Of a stretch of 64,000 bases of DNA, positions 26,489 to 35,373 are shown piece after piece (position 1 is the first letter of the stretch; each line of letters opens with the position of its first letter). The stretch comes from Bacterioplanoides pacificum (GTDB lineage: Bacteria > Pseudomonadota > Gammaproteobacteria > Pseudomonadales > Oceanobacteraceae), in the NCBI RefSeq assembly GCF_042648445.1, contig NZ_JBHRYB010000025.1, forward strand, positions 62,001 to 126,000. Reading direction: 5' to 3'. The notes under the pieces were generated by a model. That model made no database searches and was not told where the DNA came from. It saw only the letters and a program-made list of their open reading frames with translations. A program made the position numbers and the translations under genes.

Positions 26489-27514
26489 CTAGTTATTATC
26501 TGTCGCGCAGGTTAAATAAATTTCTGCCGGGGCAACATCCTGTCCATTACTGAAAATTTCACAGCGGGCATTCCAGCTGGCAAAGTCAGCGGCATCGGGG
26601 CCGGAGTGATACAGGTACTGATTTTTTGCACACCGGGCACCGGCTGTCAGGATAATTTTTCCCGCCTCACAACTGCAGCTATATACACCAGTGCAGCTTT
26701 TACGGCTCAGCAGGCTGCTGCTGACAACACCGGCTGGCCCCTGTGGGCCGGGCACGCCAGGCACTCCCTCAGGCCCCGGAATACCCGGATCACCTTTGTC
26801 ACCTTTCGGACCGGCAGCACCCGGATCGCCTTTATCACCCGCGTAACCACGGAATCCGCGAATCCCCCGCGGGCCTCTTAACCCCTGTACGCCCTGAATT
26901 CCGGGCTCCCCCTGTGGCCCGGTAGCACCGGTATCACCTTTCAGTCCGGCTGAATCACCCACCCATTCTCCCAGTGCATTAATCACCGGAATGTCATTAC
27001 CGTTTTCATCTTTGATACTGACCGAGCGCGGAGTGATATTACCATCGACGTTATCGCTGACAGCAGAGCGCAATGCGAACGGTACACTGTTCAGTGTTAA
27101 CCGTGGCGTCAGTTCCGAGTCTGAACCAATCTGTATACCGATAACACGTCCGGAGCCAGTGAACGCATCAGCAGGAAAAGGGTTATTTTCCGCAGAGCCT
27201 AACTCAACTGAATAACCGCCGTTAACAAACTCAACCGCCTGCACTTCGGTCCACACCACAGGCATAGCGCTGCCGCTGGGATCAACATAAGTACCACCAT
27301 TTTCACTGTAAATGGTTGACGTTTGATCCGTTGCGTACAGGGTAAAGCGCACCTGCTCAGTGCCACTCAGCGGCTGGTCTGAAGCTTTCAGAGTTGCAGC
27401 CCCGGACAACTGAATCGCCTGAGGTACCTGAGCAAATGCCAGGCTGGTGACCATAAAGGCCGCGATCATTAACAGAGTTTGCCGGCACATGCCGGCATAA
27501 CAGAAGAGTTTCAT
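26489..27514 (-). CDS. Secreted collagen-like triple-helical repeat protein
   Basis: A 341-residue exported fibre protein. A signal peptide ends near AFA (residues 26-28). Residues about 30-160 form an N-terminal beta-rich domain with the LTLNSVPFALRSA motif seen in other bacterial surface fibres. Residues 190-262 are 24 uninterrupted Gly-X-Y triplets rich in Pro, Asp, Lys and Arg, with GDKGDP-type salt-bridge triplets typical of stable bacterial collagen. The C-terminal domain (265-341) has several cysteines (CTGVYSCSCEAG, CEIF, TCATDN), likely disulfide-bonded and possibly the trimerisation or binding head. Its start overlaps the lipoprotein stop (TAATG). Confidence 0.9.
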   Translation of the reverse strand: MKLFCYAGMCRQTLLMIAAFMVTSLAFAQVPQAIQLSGAATLKASDQPLSGTEQVRFTLYATDQTSTIYSENGGTYVDPSGSAMPVVWTEVQAVEFVNGGYSVELGSAENNPFPADAFTGSGRVIGIQIGSDSELTPRLTLNSVPFALRSAVSDNVDGNITPRSVSIKDENGNDIPVINALGEWVGDSAGLKGDTGATGPQGEPGIQGVQGLRGPRGIRGFRGYAGDKGDPGAAGPKGDKGDPGIPGPEGVPGVPGPQGPAGVVSSSLLSRKSCTGVYSCSCEAGKIILTAGARCAKNQYLYHSGPDAADFASWNARCEIFSNGQDVAPAEIYLTCATDNN

Positions 27515-27789
27515 TATTGTGCCTCTCCCTGAGGACGGTAAAGCGGAGAAATAGTCGCGGTTACAGCCGTTTTATCATTAGCTGCAGAAATCGCCGGAAC
27601 CGTATCAAGACGCGCACTCAGACGATAATTTTCGGACTTCATATTGAGGAACGGATTATGGTTGCCACTATCCGGGGCGGTTGGCTTATCGGCACTATTA
27701 TTTGCACTGCCGTTATTGTTGTTATCACCAAAGCAGCCTGTCAGAGCCATAGCCACAACAGGTAACAAAACTGAGCTGATTTTGAACAC
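27514..27789 (-). CDS. Small lipoprotein leading the collagen/tail-collar cluster
   Basis: A 91-residue lipoprotein. GTG at 27789 is chosen: it has an AAGGA site and yields a standard type II signal (FKISSVLLPVVAMALTGC) with lipobox LTGC. A TTG at 27810 would add seven residues. The mature part is Asn/Ser-rich then SENYRLSARLDTVPAI and ends PLYRPQGEAQ; no known domain. After the Cys comes Phe-Gly, so outer-membrane sorting is expected. First gene of the minus-strand run; its stop overlaps the next start. Confidence 0.75.
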   Translation of the reverse strand: MFKISSVLLPVVAMALTGCFGDNNNNGSANNSADKPTAPDSGNHNPFLNMKSENYRLSARLDTVPAISAANDKTAVTATISPLYRPQGEAQ

Positions 27790-27911
27790 AATCCCTGTCC
27801 TTCTGATCAAGATTTGTGCACATCCTACAGCAAGTCACACTTTGTTACATCTTACATCTGATCAAAATATAAACTGAATCTTTGTTCATTCGTCGCTTGC
27901 GGCTTTTGCCA

Positions 27912-27938
27912 TAAAAAACGCGTCACTCTGGACGCGTT
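27912..27938 (-). terminator. Rho-independent terminator of membrane-protein gene
   Basis: AACGCGTC/GACGCGTT stem, 6-nt loop and T6 on the minus strand, 27 nt after the stop of the 220-residue membrane protein. The AT-rich stretch 27811-27911 that follows probably holds the promoter of the lipoprotein gene. Confidence 0.85.
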
Positions 27939-27964
27939 CCTGATGGCTTTACGCAGGTCTTTGC

Positions 27965-28627
27965 TCAGGCCTGAGCAAATTGCGGCCGCTCAGCCAAATC
28001 ATCGTCACCTATCATATCCCGCTCAAAGTTCAGGGCTGCGGCCAACAACCAGAAATAGCCGTTCAGTTCTGCCACCTCCTCATAAAAGCGAAAGTACGCC
28101 GGCTTAAAAATTTCTTTATCAAACACAGCTCCGAGTAACAGCAGGCCCATCGACACCATAGAAAAAATAAAAAAACGACTGTTTACGCTTTGCCATAACA
28201 GCGCAACATAAGCCCGGATATTACGGCTCAGAAACAATATCAACGGCAACCAGATCAGTGCCATCAGTATCTTAAATCCCGTGCCATCCACCAGGTAAAT
28301 CAGCCAGTCAATTCCCGACTGTTTAACGCTCATTTCACGGACAAAAAAGCTGAAACACAACAAACTGGCGGTCAGTGCCAGATGACGCAGCAAGCGTATT
28401 CGCCGGGTGGTTAAACCGTCCAGTGCAGACCACTGGGAACGCCAGAACAGCCTCCCGGTTACCAGCAATACCAACAACTGCAGATGCTCCATCATCTGGT
28501 TTTCGTCATAAAGAATATCCAGCCCCTGCGCCATAACCGACCAGGCCAGCACCACAGATAAGGCCAGAGCAGAACCCAACACCCAGCGATTCTGCTGCCT
28601 TATCACATCGACAGAAGATTGAGACAT
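27965..28627 (-). CDS. Multi-pass inner-membrane protein, function unknown
   Basis: A 220-residue protein with about five to six hydrophobic helices: WVLGSALALSVVLAWSVMA, LQLLVLLVTGRLFW, LALTASLLCFSFFVRE, ILMALIWLPLILFL and FSMVSMGLLLLGAVF. Charged residues EMSVK and EVAELNGYFWLLAAALNFERD sit near helix ends. The ATG at 28627 with a GGGGTG upstream is preferred to an earlier in-frame start. It has its own terminator. No family recognised with confidence. Confidence 0.78.
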   Translation of the reverse strand: MSQSSVDVIRQQNRWVLGSALALSVVLAWSVMAQGLDILYDENQMMEHLQLLVLLVTGRLFWRSQWSALDGLTTRRIRLLRHLALTASLLCFSFFVREMSVKQSGIDWLIYLVDGTGFKILMALIWLPLILFLSRNIRAYVALLWQSVNSRFFIFSMVSMGLLLLGAVFDKEIFKPAYFRFYEEVAELNGYFWLLAAALNFERDMIGDDDLAERPQFAQA

Positions 28628-28891
28628 AAGCACCCCAAATTGTTGCAATAAAACCATGCTATACCGCTATTAAAAGCAAAATTAACAGCAATAAAAGCAA
28701 CAATTTAATGCAACAATTCACACAATCGTCGTAATACGATGAATAGCGGAGGTCACAGCGTCTGGCTCGGCCAACAGCGAGCGGCCCAACAATTTATTTA
28801 TCTGATGGAACAATCATAGCGAGCCGATTTATTTTGTTGCTGATGAGTTTTCGGGCACACTGCCGGAATCTTTCGCACAGTTGAATTATGT

Positions 28892-29647
28892 ATGTGTCTG
28901 ATTACTTTTAGCTGGCAGCCAAGCGCGCCCAAACGACTGATACTGGCAGCCAATCGCGACGAGTTTTACCAGCGTCCGACCCGGGCAATGATGGAATGGC
29001 CGGAGCATCCGGGCTTATACGCCGGCAAAGACCTGCAGCAGGGTGGCAGCTGGCTGGGAGTCAGGCAGCAACGCTTTGCCGCCTTAACCAATATCCGGGC
29101 TCCGGGCCAGGAGCCTGACAAAGCTTTATCCCGCGGCCATCTGGTGACGGACTTTCTGACCTCCTCGCTACCGGCTGCACAATGGCTACAGCAACTGGCA
29201 GAATCTGCGGCGCGTTACGGCCTGTTCAACCTGCTGTGTTATGACGGCGAGCAACTGTGGTATTGCCACAACCATCCTGACTTTTATCAACAACCATTGG
29301 ATCCCGGCTTGTACGCCCTCAGCAACGCACACCTGGACACCGCCTGGCCCAAAGCCGAAGACGCCCGGCAACAACTGGCACACTGGCTGGAGCAAACGGA
29401 GCAAGACGAGTTACCGACCCGGATCCTGAACCGCTGCCAGCCTTATCCGCCCCAGCAATTGCCGGATACCGGTGTACCACCGGAGTGGGAAAAATTATTA
29501 TCCAGCCAGTTTATTCAATCCGCCGTGTACGGTACCCGCTGTTCTACCGGACTGATTATGGAACAGCACTGCGTCCGGCTGGAAGAAATCAGCTGGGGCA
29601 AAGGTATGACGGAGCAGCAACGGCAACGGTACCATTTTCCGATTTGA
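28892..29647 (+). CDS. NRDE (TANGO2-like) family protein
   Basis: A 251-residue protein of the NRDE/TANGO2 family, whose members have been linked to haem or lipid handling but lack an agreed reaction. The family signature is clear: it begins MCLITFSW with Cys2, then LILAANRDEFYQRPTRAM and WPEHPGLYAGKDLQQGGSWLGV; later RFAALTNIR and YALSNAHLD. The N-terminal Cys resembles an Ntn-type nucleophile. No signal peptide. Preceded by 234 bp that is divergent from the membrane-protein gene and contains AT-rich promoter-like sequence but no other gene. Confidence 0.9.
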   Translation: MCLITFSWQPSAPKRLILAANRDEFYQRPTRAMMEWPEHPGLYAGKDLQQGGSWLGVRQQRFAALTNIRAPGQEPDKALSRGHLVTDFLTSSLPAAQWLQQLAESAARYGLFNLLCYDGEQLWYCHNHPDFYQQPLDPGLYALSNAHLDTAWPKAEDARQQLAHWLEQTEQDELPTRILNRCQPYPPQQLPDTGVPPEWEKLLSSQFIQSAVYGTRCSTGLIMEQHCVRLEEISWGKGMTEQQRQRYHFPI

Positions 29648-29664
29648 CAGAAATTCGACGAAAT

Positions 29665-29699
29665 TCAACAAGTTACACAAATCACCTGTAACTTGTTGA
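29665..29699. other. 13-bp perfect inverted repeat between NRDE and ldtD genes
   Basis: TCAACAAGTTACA and TGTAACTTGTTGA flank the 9-nt loop CAAATCACC, 18 nt after the NRDE stop. No T-tract follows on plus; on minus only mixed A/T. It is a strong RNA hairpin or a protein-binding dyad. Confidence 0.6.
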
Positions 29700-29814
29700 T
29701 ATAAATGAAAACTTCGCCAGCAAATGCCTTTCGGGTTGCAGATGCTTACAAATTTCCTCAGCCAATCGCGCGATTTGAATCACATTTTATCCAATCACCG
29801 TCCATACTTTCGGT

Positions 29815-31605
29815 ATGGATATGTTACCCCCCACACCACAAAAACACCGGGCTGTCGGCGCTACAGGATGGATTGCCATCTTCTGTATGGCGTTGTTGTT
29901 TGTGGCGCTGGCGGCCAGCATTAACACCAAACCCTACATGCCACCCAAGGTGGCGCAGAAGTACATGGAACACTGGCTGATCGAATCAGCCCGCCGGGTC
30001 GCCGGTGAAGTGCGGCTTAAACATGTGCGGTCAATAGAACCTTTTTATCTGCGCCGTGATTACCAGCCGGTGTGGATGGACAGCTATGAACTGACCAAAG
30101 CCGGTAAAGAGTTATTGCAGGTATTACGTGAAACCGCCGCCGATGACTGGCGCAATTATGGTTATGAACTGGCCACCCTGGAACGTGAAACCAGCCGCTT
30201 GTCGAACATCCCGAAACAAGCAACAGCGGTTGAAGTTCTGCTCACCGATGCGTTTGTGACTTACGCCAAACAATCGTTAAATGCCGAGTTATTACCGGAT
30301 ACCGGCGAAGGCGACCACCCGATCCGCAAAGTTGGGTTAACCAACAGCAACAAAGCTGAAATCAGTGAAGAACAGGTCGTTGACCTGCTGAATCAGGCCA
30401 TTCAGAACGACCAGCTGGACAATCTGGTAGAACGTTTAACTCCAAACCATGCCGGCTACCTCAGCCTGCGCCAGGAGCTGAATCGTTATCTGGCGATTTC
30501 CAACTCCGGGCGCTGGTACCCCCTGCCTCAGGAACTGCGGTTACAGCCCGGTGAACGTCATCGTCTGGTTCCTCACCTGCGCTGGATGTTAGGCCAGTAT
30601 GGCGACCTGCCGAAAAGTGCGTTGTCATGGTTATTTAAAGATGGCAAGGAGCGTACAGAAGCACCCTCGGAATACGCTCAATATGATCTGCGCAAGCCGG
30701 AGTTCCTGTTTGATGACGCCCTGGTACAGGCCATCAGAAATTTTCAGCAGCGCCATAGTCTGAGTAACAGCGGCGCATTGGATGAAAAAACCTTGCGTCA
30801 CCTGAATGTTGCCCCGTATCAGATCGCCCAGAAGATTGCATTGAACATGAAGCGCTGGCGCCATTTACCGCAGCAGCTGGGACAACGCCACGTCATGGTC
30901 AACATGGCGGACTACCACCTGACGCTGAAAGATGGCAACAGCACCGAGCTGGAAATGAAAGTCATCATCGGTAATCTGCAACGTCGCACACCGGTTATGG
31001 CACAACAAATCAGCACACTGGAACTGGCACCGACCTGGTCGGTACCACATCGTATTGCGGTTACCAGTCTGCTGCCCAAACTGCAGCGCAACCCGGGCTA
31101 CCTGCAGGAAAAAGGTTATCAGGTGATTCAGCATATTAACGGCATCGACCAGTTTGTGGATCCGAAAACCATCAACTGGAAAAAACTCAGCCCCCGTTAT
31201 TTCCCTTACCGTCTGATTCAGAAAGCCGGCAAACTGAATGCTCTGGGTACGATCAAGTTTTTGTTCCCCAACGACAAGGACATCTATCTGCACGATACGT
31301 CACAGCCACAACTGTTTAATCTCGACAAACGGGCTCTCAGCTCGGGGTGTGTAAGGGTCGAAAAACCCCGGCTGCTGGCGGAAAAATTATTACGCGGCCA
31401 GCAGGGCTGGTACCGCTCTAATATCGACAGTGCGATCGATCAGAACCGCACCACCCGTATCCGCCTGCAGGAAAAGGTGCCGGTATATCTGATGTACTGG
31501 ACCAGCTGGGTGGATGACGACGGCATTTTGCAAATGCGCGACGATGTGTACAAGCGGGATCTGATTGCTGGCCTGGCGCCGGTAAACCCGGCCGTCAGTT
31601 TGTAA
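29815..31605 (+). CDS. ldtD: L,D-transpeptidase, YcbB (LdtD) type
   Basis: Periplasmic enzyme that makes 3-3 peptidoglycan cross-links. It has 596 residues (E. coli LdtD 615). An N-terminal membrane anchor spans about 17-36 (WIAIFCMALLFVALAAS). A scaffold domain follows, then a peptidoglycan-binding domain near 300-335 (LVQAIRNFQQRHSLSNSGAL). The YkuD catalytic domain has IYLHDTSQP and the nucleophile Cys512 in ALSSGCVRVEKP. The followers are a MepK-like endopeptidase gene, 160 bp downstream, the same pairing as ycbB-ycbK in E. coli. The ATG at 29815 leaves a short basic N-terminus before the anchor. Confidence 0.93.
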   Translation: MDMLPPTPQKHRAVGATGWIAIFCMALLFVALAASINTKPYMPPKVAQKYMEHWLIESARRVAGEVRLKHVRSIEPFYLRRDYQPVWMDSYELTKAGKELLQVLRETAADDWRNYGYELATLERETSRLSNIPKQATAVEVLLTDAFVTYAKQSLNAELLPDTGEGDHPIRKVGLTNSNKAEISEEQVVDLLNQAIQNDQLDNLVERLTPNHAGYLSLRQELNRYLAISNSGRWYPLPQELRLQPGERHRLVPHLRWMLGQYGDLPKSALSWLFKDGKERTEAPSEYAQYDLRKPEFLFDDALVQAIRNFQQRHSLSNSGALDEKTLRHLNVAPYQIAQKIALNMKRWRHLPQQLGQRHVMVNMADYHLTLKDGNSTELEMKVIIGNLQRRTPVMAQQISTLELAPTWSVPHRIAVTSLLPKLQRNPGYLQEKGYQVIQHINGIDQFVDPKTINWKKLSPRYFPYRLIQKAGKLNALGTIKFLFPNDKDIYLHDTSQPQLFNLDKRALSSGCVRVEKPRLLAEKLLRGQQGWYRSNIDSAIDQNRTTRIRLQEKVPVYLMYWTSWVDDDGILQMRDDVYKRDLIAGLAPVNPAVSL

Positions 31606-31765
31606 AGCAGTCACTGCAGTTACACTTCCCCAACTGTCATTTGTAACCCAAGGGACATTTTCTCAACCCTCCGACCAGGAACACCAACGGCAGCACAGTT
31701 CCTTTAGGCATACTGCCGCCATAATCGGGCGTTCTTATCAAATCACCGGAGTTGGAGAAAATACG

Positions 31766-32329
31766 ATGCAACAGCGTCGACAGTTTCTGAAAAATGTCGC
31801 ACTGGCCGGAACCACCGGACTGATCACGCCACTGAGCTTTGCTGAACAATTGCAGCAAAGCCAGCCCCGGATAAGCGCCGAACGCAGCCTGCATCTTTAT
31901 AACATTCACACGGGTGAATCACTGAAAACCACCTTCTGGGCGGATGGTGAATACCTTGATGATGAAATCCAGCAGATCGACTTATTGATGCGTGATCACC
32001 GCGCGAACCAGGCAATTGCCATGCAGCGCCGGCTGTACGATAAGCTTCACCATCTGCAACACCTGTTTCACAGTCAACAACCTATGTATGTGGTGTCTGC
32101 CTACCGGGCGCCAAAAACCAATGCCAGTCTGCGTCAACAGTCCTCTGGAGTTGCTGAAGGCAGCATGCATATGCAGGGCAAAGCAATTGATATCCGGATT
32201 CCCGGCGTATCACACCGTCACCTGCATAAAGCAGCCATGGCGATGCGTTCTGGTGGTGTGGGTTATTACCCGAAAAGTGGTTTTATTCATATCGACACCG
32301 GCAGACGCCGTCACTGGCAAGGCGCCTGA
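31766..32329 (+). CDS. mepK: MepK-like murein endopeptidase (DUF882/peptidase M15)
   Basis: Periplasmic zinc peptidase; the E. coli homologue cleaves 3-3 cross-links made by L,D-transpeptidases. It has 187 residues. The Tat-type signal is QRRQFLKN then a hydrophobic VALAGTTGLITPLSFA. The M15 metal site is visible: GSMHMQGKAIDIRI (His and Asp) and GFIHIDTG (His). YVVSAYRAPKTNASLR is typical of the family. Placed directly after ldtD, so both cross-link forming and cleaving enzymes are together. It converges on ptsP 9 nt away with no visible terminator. Confidence 0.92.
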   Translation: MQQRRQFLKNVALAGTTGLITPLSFAEQLQQSQPRISAERSLHLYNIHTGESLKTTFWADGEYLDDEIQQIDLLMRDHRANQAIAMQRRLYDKLHHLQHLFHSQQPMYVVSAYRAPKTNASLRQQSSGVAEGSMHMQGKAIDIRIPGVSHRHLHKAAMAMRSGGVGYYPKSGFIHIDTGRRRHWQGA

Positions 32330-32337
32330 AGGCAAGG

Positions 32338-34626
32338 TCAGCGCGCCGGGCTCTGCGGTCCGATGATGCGGCCAAAGCCGGCTTTTTCCAGCGATAACTG
32401 GATGGTGGCAACAATAATCGGGGCACTGTCCATCTGCATCACTTCTCCCAGCAGCTGCTGCGCCCATTCCATACTGATGCCACGCACAATCGATTTAACC
32501 TTAGGCAGGTTGGTGGCATTCATCGATAACATGTCGTAGCCCATCGCCATCAGCAACACCGCGCCCAGCGGATTACCGGCTAATTCACCACACACGCTGA
32601 CCGGCGTTTTCTGTACTGCCGCTTGTTCAGCGATAATTTTTAACGCCGATAATACCGCCGGGTGGAACGCCTGATACAGATCGGCAACGCGTGGATTATT
32701 GCGGTCAACCGCCAGCAGGTATTGGGTCAGGTCGTTGCTGCCAACCGATAAGAAATCGACTCGCTGAGCCAGTTCACGGATCTGATACACCGCTGCAGGC
32801 ACCTCGATCATGACACCGATATCCGGCATTTCTACCGCGAAACCTTCCTCCTGAACCTCGGCATGAGCCCGGTAAATCAGGTGCAACGCCTCATCAACTT
32901 CACTGATATGGCTGATCATCGGCAACATAATACGCAGATTATTCAGCCCTTCGCTGGCCTTCAGCATGGCACGGATCTGAACCAGAAAAATCTCCGGGTG
33001 ATCGAGCGTCACGCGGATACCACGCCAGCCGAGAAACGGGTTAGCTTCATTGATCGGAAAATAGGTCAGCGCTTTATCGCCGCCGATGTCCAGAGTGCGC
33101 ATGGTTACAGGTGCCGGCGCAAAAGTCTCCAGCTGCAGGCGGTAGGTTTTCTGCTGTTCGTTTTCACTGGGAAAACGATCTTTCATCATAAACGGCACTT
33201 CGGTGCGGTACAGACCAACCCCTTCAGCGCCACGGTCCAGGCTGCGAAGCGCATCGGTAATCAGGCCGGTATTTACCCACAACGGAATGCGGTGGCCATC
33301 TAGGGTTTCCGCCGGACAGTCTTTCAGCTCCTGCAGATCCTGCTGCAGCAACTGCTCTTCATGATAGATCGCCTGGTATTCTTCCCGTAATTCATCGTTA
33401 GGTGATGAAAACAATAAACCGCGATAGCCATCAACAATCAGTTCCAGGCCTTCCAGCTGAGCGTAGGGGACATCCACCACCCCCATAACGGTGGGAATCC
33501 CCATCGCCCGGGCCAGAATCGCTACGTGGGAGTTAGAAGAACCCTTAACCGAGACCAGGCCACGCAGTTTATCAGCCGGGACTTCTCCCAGCATGGAGGG
33601 CGTCAGCTCTTCGCTGACCAGAATGGTGTTAGCGGGGAAATCGACCGGGATCTCACTGCTGTCGTTGCCTTGCAGATGCGCCAGAATGCGGGTACCAAGA
33701 TCACGGATATCCGTTGCCCGCTCGCGCAGGTAAACGTCTTCCATCACCTGAAAGTGACCGACATATTCTTTAACCACCTGACGCAAAGCTCCCTGCGCCC
33801 AGTTGCCCTGACGGATACGCTGCTTAACTTCCGCGCCCAACGCATTGTCATCGAGCATGTTCAGATAAACATCAAACAGTGCCAGCTCTTCCGGACGCAG
33901 ATCCCCTTCCAGCTGGCTGCCCAGTTTCTTTATTTCTTCCCGGGCAGCAGCCAGTGCCAGATCAAAGCGCTTTAACTCATCATCAATGGACGATGGCACC
34001 TTATCGACCACTGACGACAAATCCGCCGCCGGTGTGATGACATAGGCCCGCCCCAGACCCACACCCGGAGCGCCGGGGGCACCATTAAAGCGGGCATTTT
34101 TTTTGCCGGATTTTTTCTTGTTGCCGGGTAAATCCAGAATATCGCCGGTCGCTTCAGCGTGAGCAATCACACCAGCCAGCTGAGCCGACATGGTTACCAG
34201 AAATGCTTCCTCACTTTCGTCAAACTGGCGGCTTTCACGCTGCTGCACCACCATCACACCCATCAGCCGTTTGTGATGGATAATCGGCACCCCCAGAAAC
34301 GAACGGAACGGGTCTTCACCGGTTTCAGATACAAAGTGGAATTTCGGATGGGAGGGAGCGTCGTCGATATTCAGAGGTTCTTCGCGGGCACCCACCAGGC
34401 CAACCAGGCCCTGGGAAGAGCTCAGCGTCACCCGGCCGACGGCGGTTTGCTTCAGACCTTCCGTCGCCATCAAGACGTATTGTTTGATTTCCGGATCGTA
34501 CAGATACACAGAACACACTTCGGTTTTCATGGCCGCACGAATCCGTGCGACCACGACATTCAGTGCCGCACTCAGGTCGGTTGCCGAACTGACTTCCTGA
34601 ACAATGCGTCTGAGTATCTCGAGCAT
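32338..34626 (-). CDS. ptsP: Phosphoenolpyruvate-protein phosphotransferase PtsP (EI-Ntr)
   Basis: First enzyme of the nitrogen PTS; takes phosphate from PEP and passes it to NPr. It has 762 residues (E. coli 748). An N-terminal GAF domain (about 5-155) starts LEILRRIVQEVSSATDLSAA. The EI N-terminal domain follows (after about 175), with the phospho-histidine in GSSNSHVAILARAMG. The PEP-binding TIM barrel includes LYRTEVPFMMKDRFPSENEQ and VGSNDLTQYLLAVDRNN, with Cys in TPVSVCGELAGNP. It starts 3 nt after the rppH stop, the conserved rppH-ptsP operon. Confidence 0.96.
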   Translation of the reverse strand: MLEILRRIVQEVSSATDLSAALNVVVARIRAAMKTEVCSVYLYDPEIKQYVLMATEGLKQTAVGRVTLSSSQGLVGLVGAREEPLNIDDAPSHPKFHFVSETGEDPFRSFLGVPIIHHKRLMGVMVVQQRESRQFDESEEAFLVTMSAQLAGVIAHAEATGDILDLPGNKKKSGKKNARFNGAPGAPGVGLGRAYVITPAADLSSVVDKVPSSIDDELKRFDLALAAAREEIKKLGSQLEGDLRPEELALFDVYLNMLDDNALGAEVKQRIRQGNWAQGALRQVVKEYVGHFQVMEDVYLRERATDIRDLGTRILAHLQGNDSSEIPVDFPANTILVSEELTPSMLGEVPADKLRGLVSVKGSSNSHVAILARAMGIPTVMGVVDVPYAQLEGLELIVDGYRGLLFSSPNDELREEYQAIYHEEQLLQQDLQELKDCPAETLDGHRIPLWVNTGLITDALRSLDRGAEGVGLYRTEVPFMMKDRFPSENEQQKTYRLQLETFAPAPVTMRTLDIGGDKALTYFPINEANPFLGWRGIRVTLDHPEIFLVQIRAMLKASEGLNNLRIMLPMISHISEVDEALHLIYRAHAEVQEEGFAVEMPDIGVMIEVPAAVYQIRELAQRVDFLSVGSNDLTQYLLAVDRNNPRVADLYQAFHPAVLSALKIIAEQAAVQKTPVSVCGELAGNPLGAVLLMAMGYDMLSMNATNLPKVKSIVRGISMEWAQQLLGEVMQMDSAPIIVATIQLSLEKAGFGRIIGPQSPAR

Positions 34627-34629
34627 AAC

Positions 34630-35121
34630 CTAGCCCGCTTTCCGTTGAAGTTTTGCCACCCGGGGGGCCAGTTCCGTCATGGCCCGGCGATAAACATCGC
34701 GCTTAAAAGCAACCACTTTCCCCAGCGGAAACCAGTAACTGACCCAGCTCCAGCCGTCGAACTCGGGTTTATCCCCGGATTTAACGTTAATCCGCGACTC
34801 ATCCGCGATCAGTCGCAACAAGTACCATTTTTGTTTTTGTCCGACACAAACCGGGTGGCTGTCATGGCGGATCATCCGCCGTGGTAAGCGATAGCGTAAC
34901 CAGCCACGGGTACACCCGAGTATCTGCACGTCTTCTTTTGTCAGGCCAACTTCTTCAGTCAGCTCGCGGTACAATGCCTTCTCCGGGGATTCCCCCTTCT
35001 TTATTCCCCCTTGGGGAAACTGCCAGGCATCTTGACCAATCCTCCGCGCCCATAACACCTGCCCTTTGTCGTTACAAAGGATGATGCCAACATTGGGGCG
35101 GTAACCCTGCTCATCAATCAC
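34630..35121 (-). CDS. rppH: RNA pyrophosphohydrolase RppH
   Basis: Nudix hydrolase that removes pyrophosphate from 5'-triphosphate (diphosphate) mRNA ends and so triggers decay. The Nudix box is intact: GGIKKGESPEKALYRELTEEVGL spans the GX5EX7REUXEEXGU pattern (residues about 36-58). The start is taken as GTG at 35121, which gives the family N-terminus MIDEQGYRPNVG and 163 residues (E. coli 176). An ATG at 35175 would add 18 unlike residues. First gene of rppH-ptsP. Confidence 0.94.
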   Translation of the reverse strand: MIDEQGYRPNVGIILCNDKGQVLWARRIGQDAWQFPQGGIKKGESPEKALYRELTEEVGLTKEDVQILGCTRGWLRYRLPRRMIRHDSHPVCVGQKQKWYLLRLIADESRINVKSGDKPEFDGWSWVSYWFPLGKVVAFKRDVYRRAMTELAPRVAKLQRKAG

Positions 35122-35373
35122 AATGCCATCCGCCTGTATTCTGTCTGCTTCCCAAACTTGCTGATTTCTGCACAAAGGTCAAGTAAATCACTGTGTTAGC
35201 CGCACTGTGGCGACCTCTAGCGGACCTGTTCGGCCAGTTAATCCATCATACTGTTAGAACAAACACGTACTAATGTTTTTCTGCTTGAAACTCAGAATTA
35301 TAAGGAAAGTATGCGCTCTTGCCCTTAGAATAGCGATTTATTTGTGTAACGTTTGTGAAAGAGGCTGACTCTC

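Noticed and set aside
23628..27789. The tail-collar genes as a prophage remnant
   Set aside because: No integrase, capsid, terminase or tail genes; the neighbours are exported or lipoprotein genes in a tight run.
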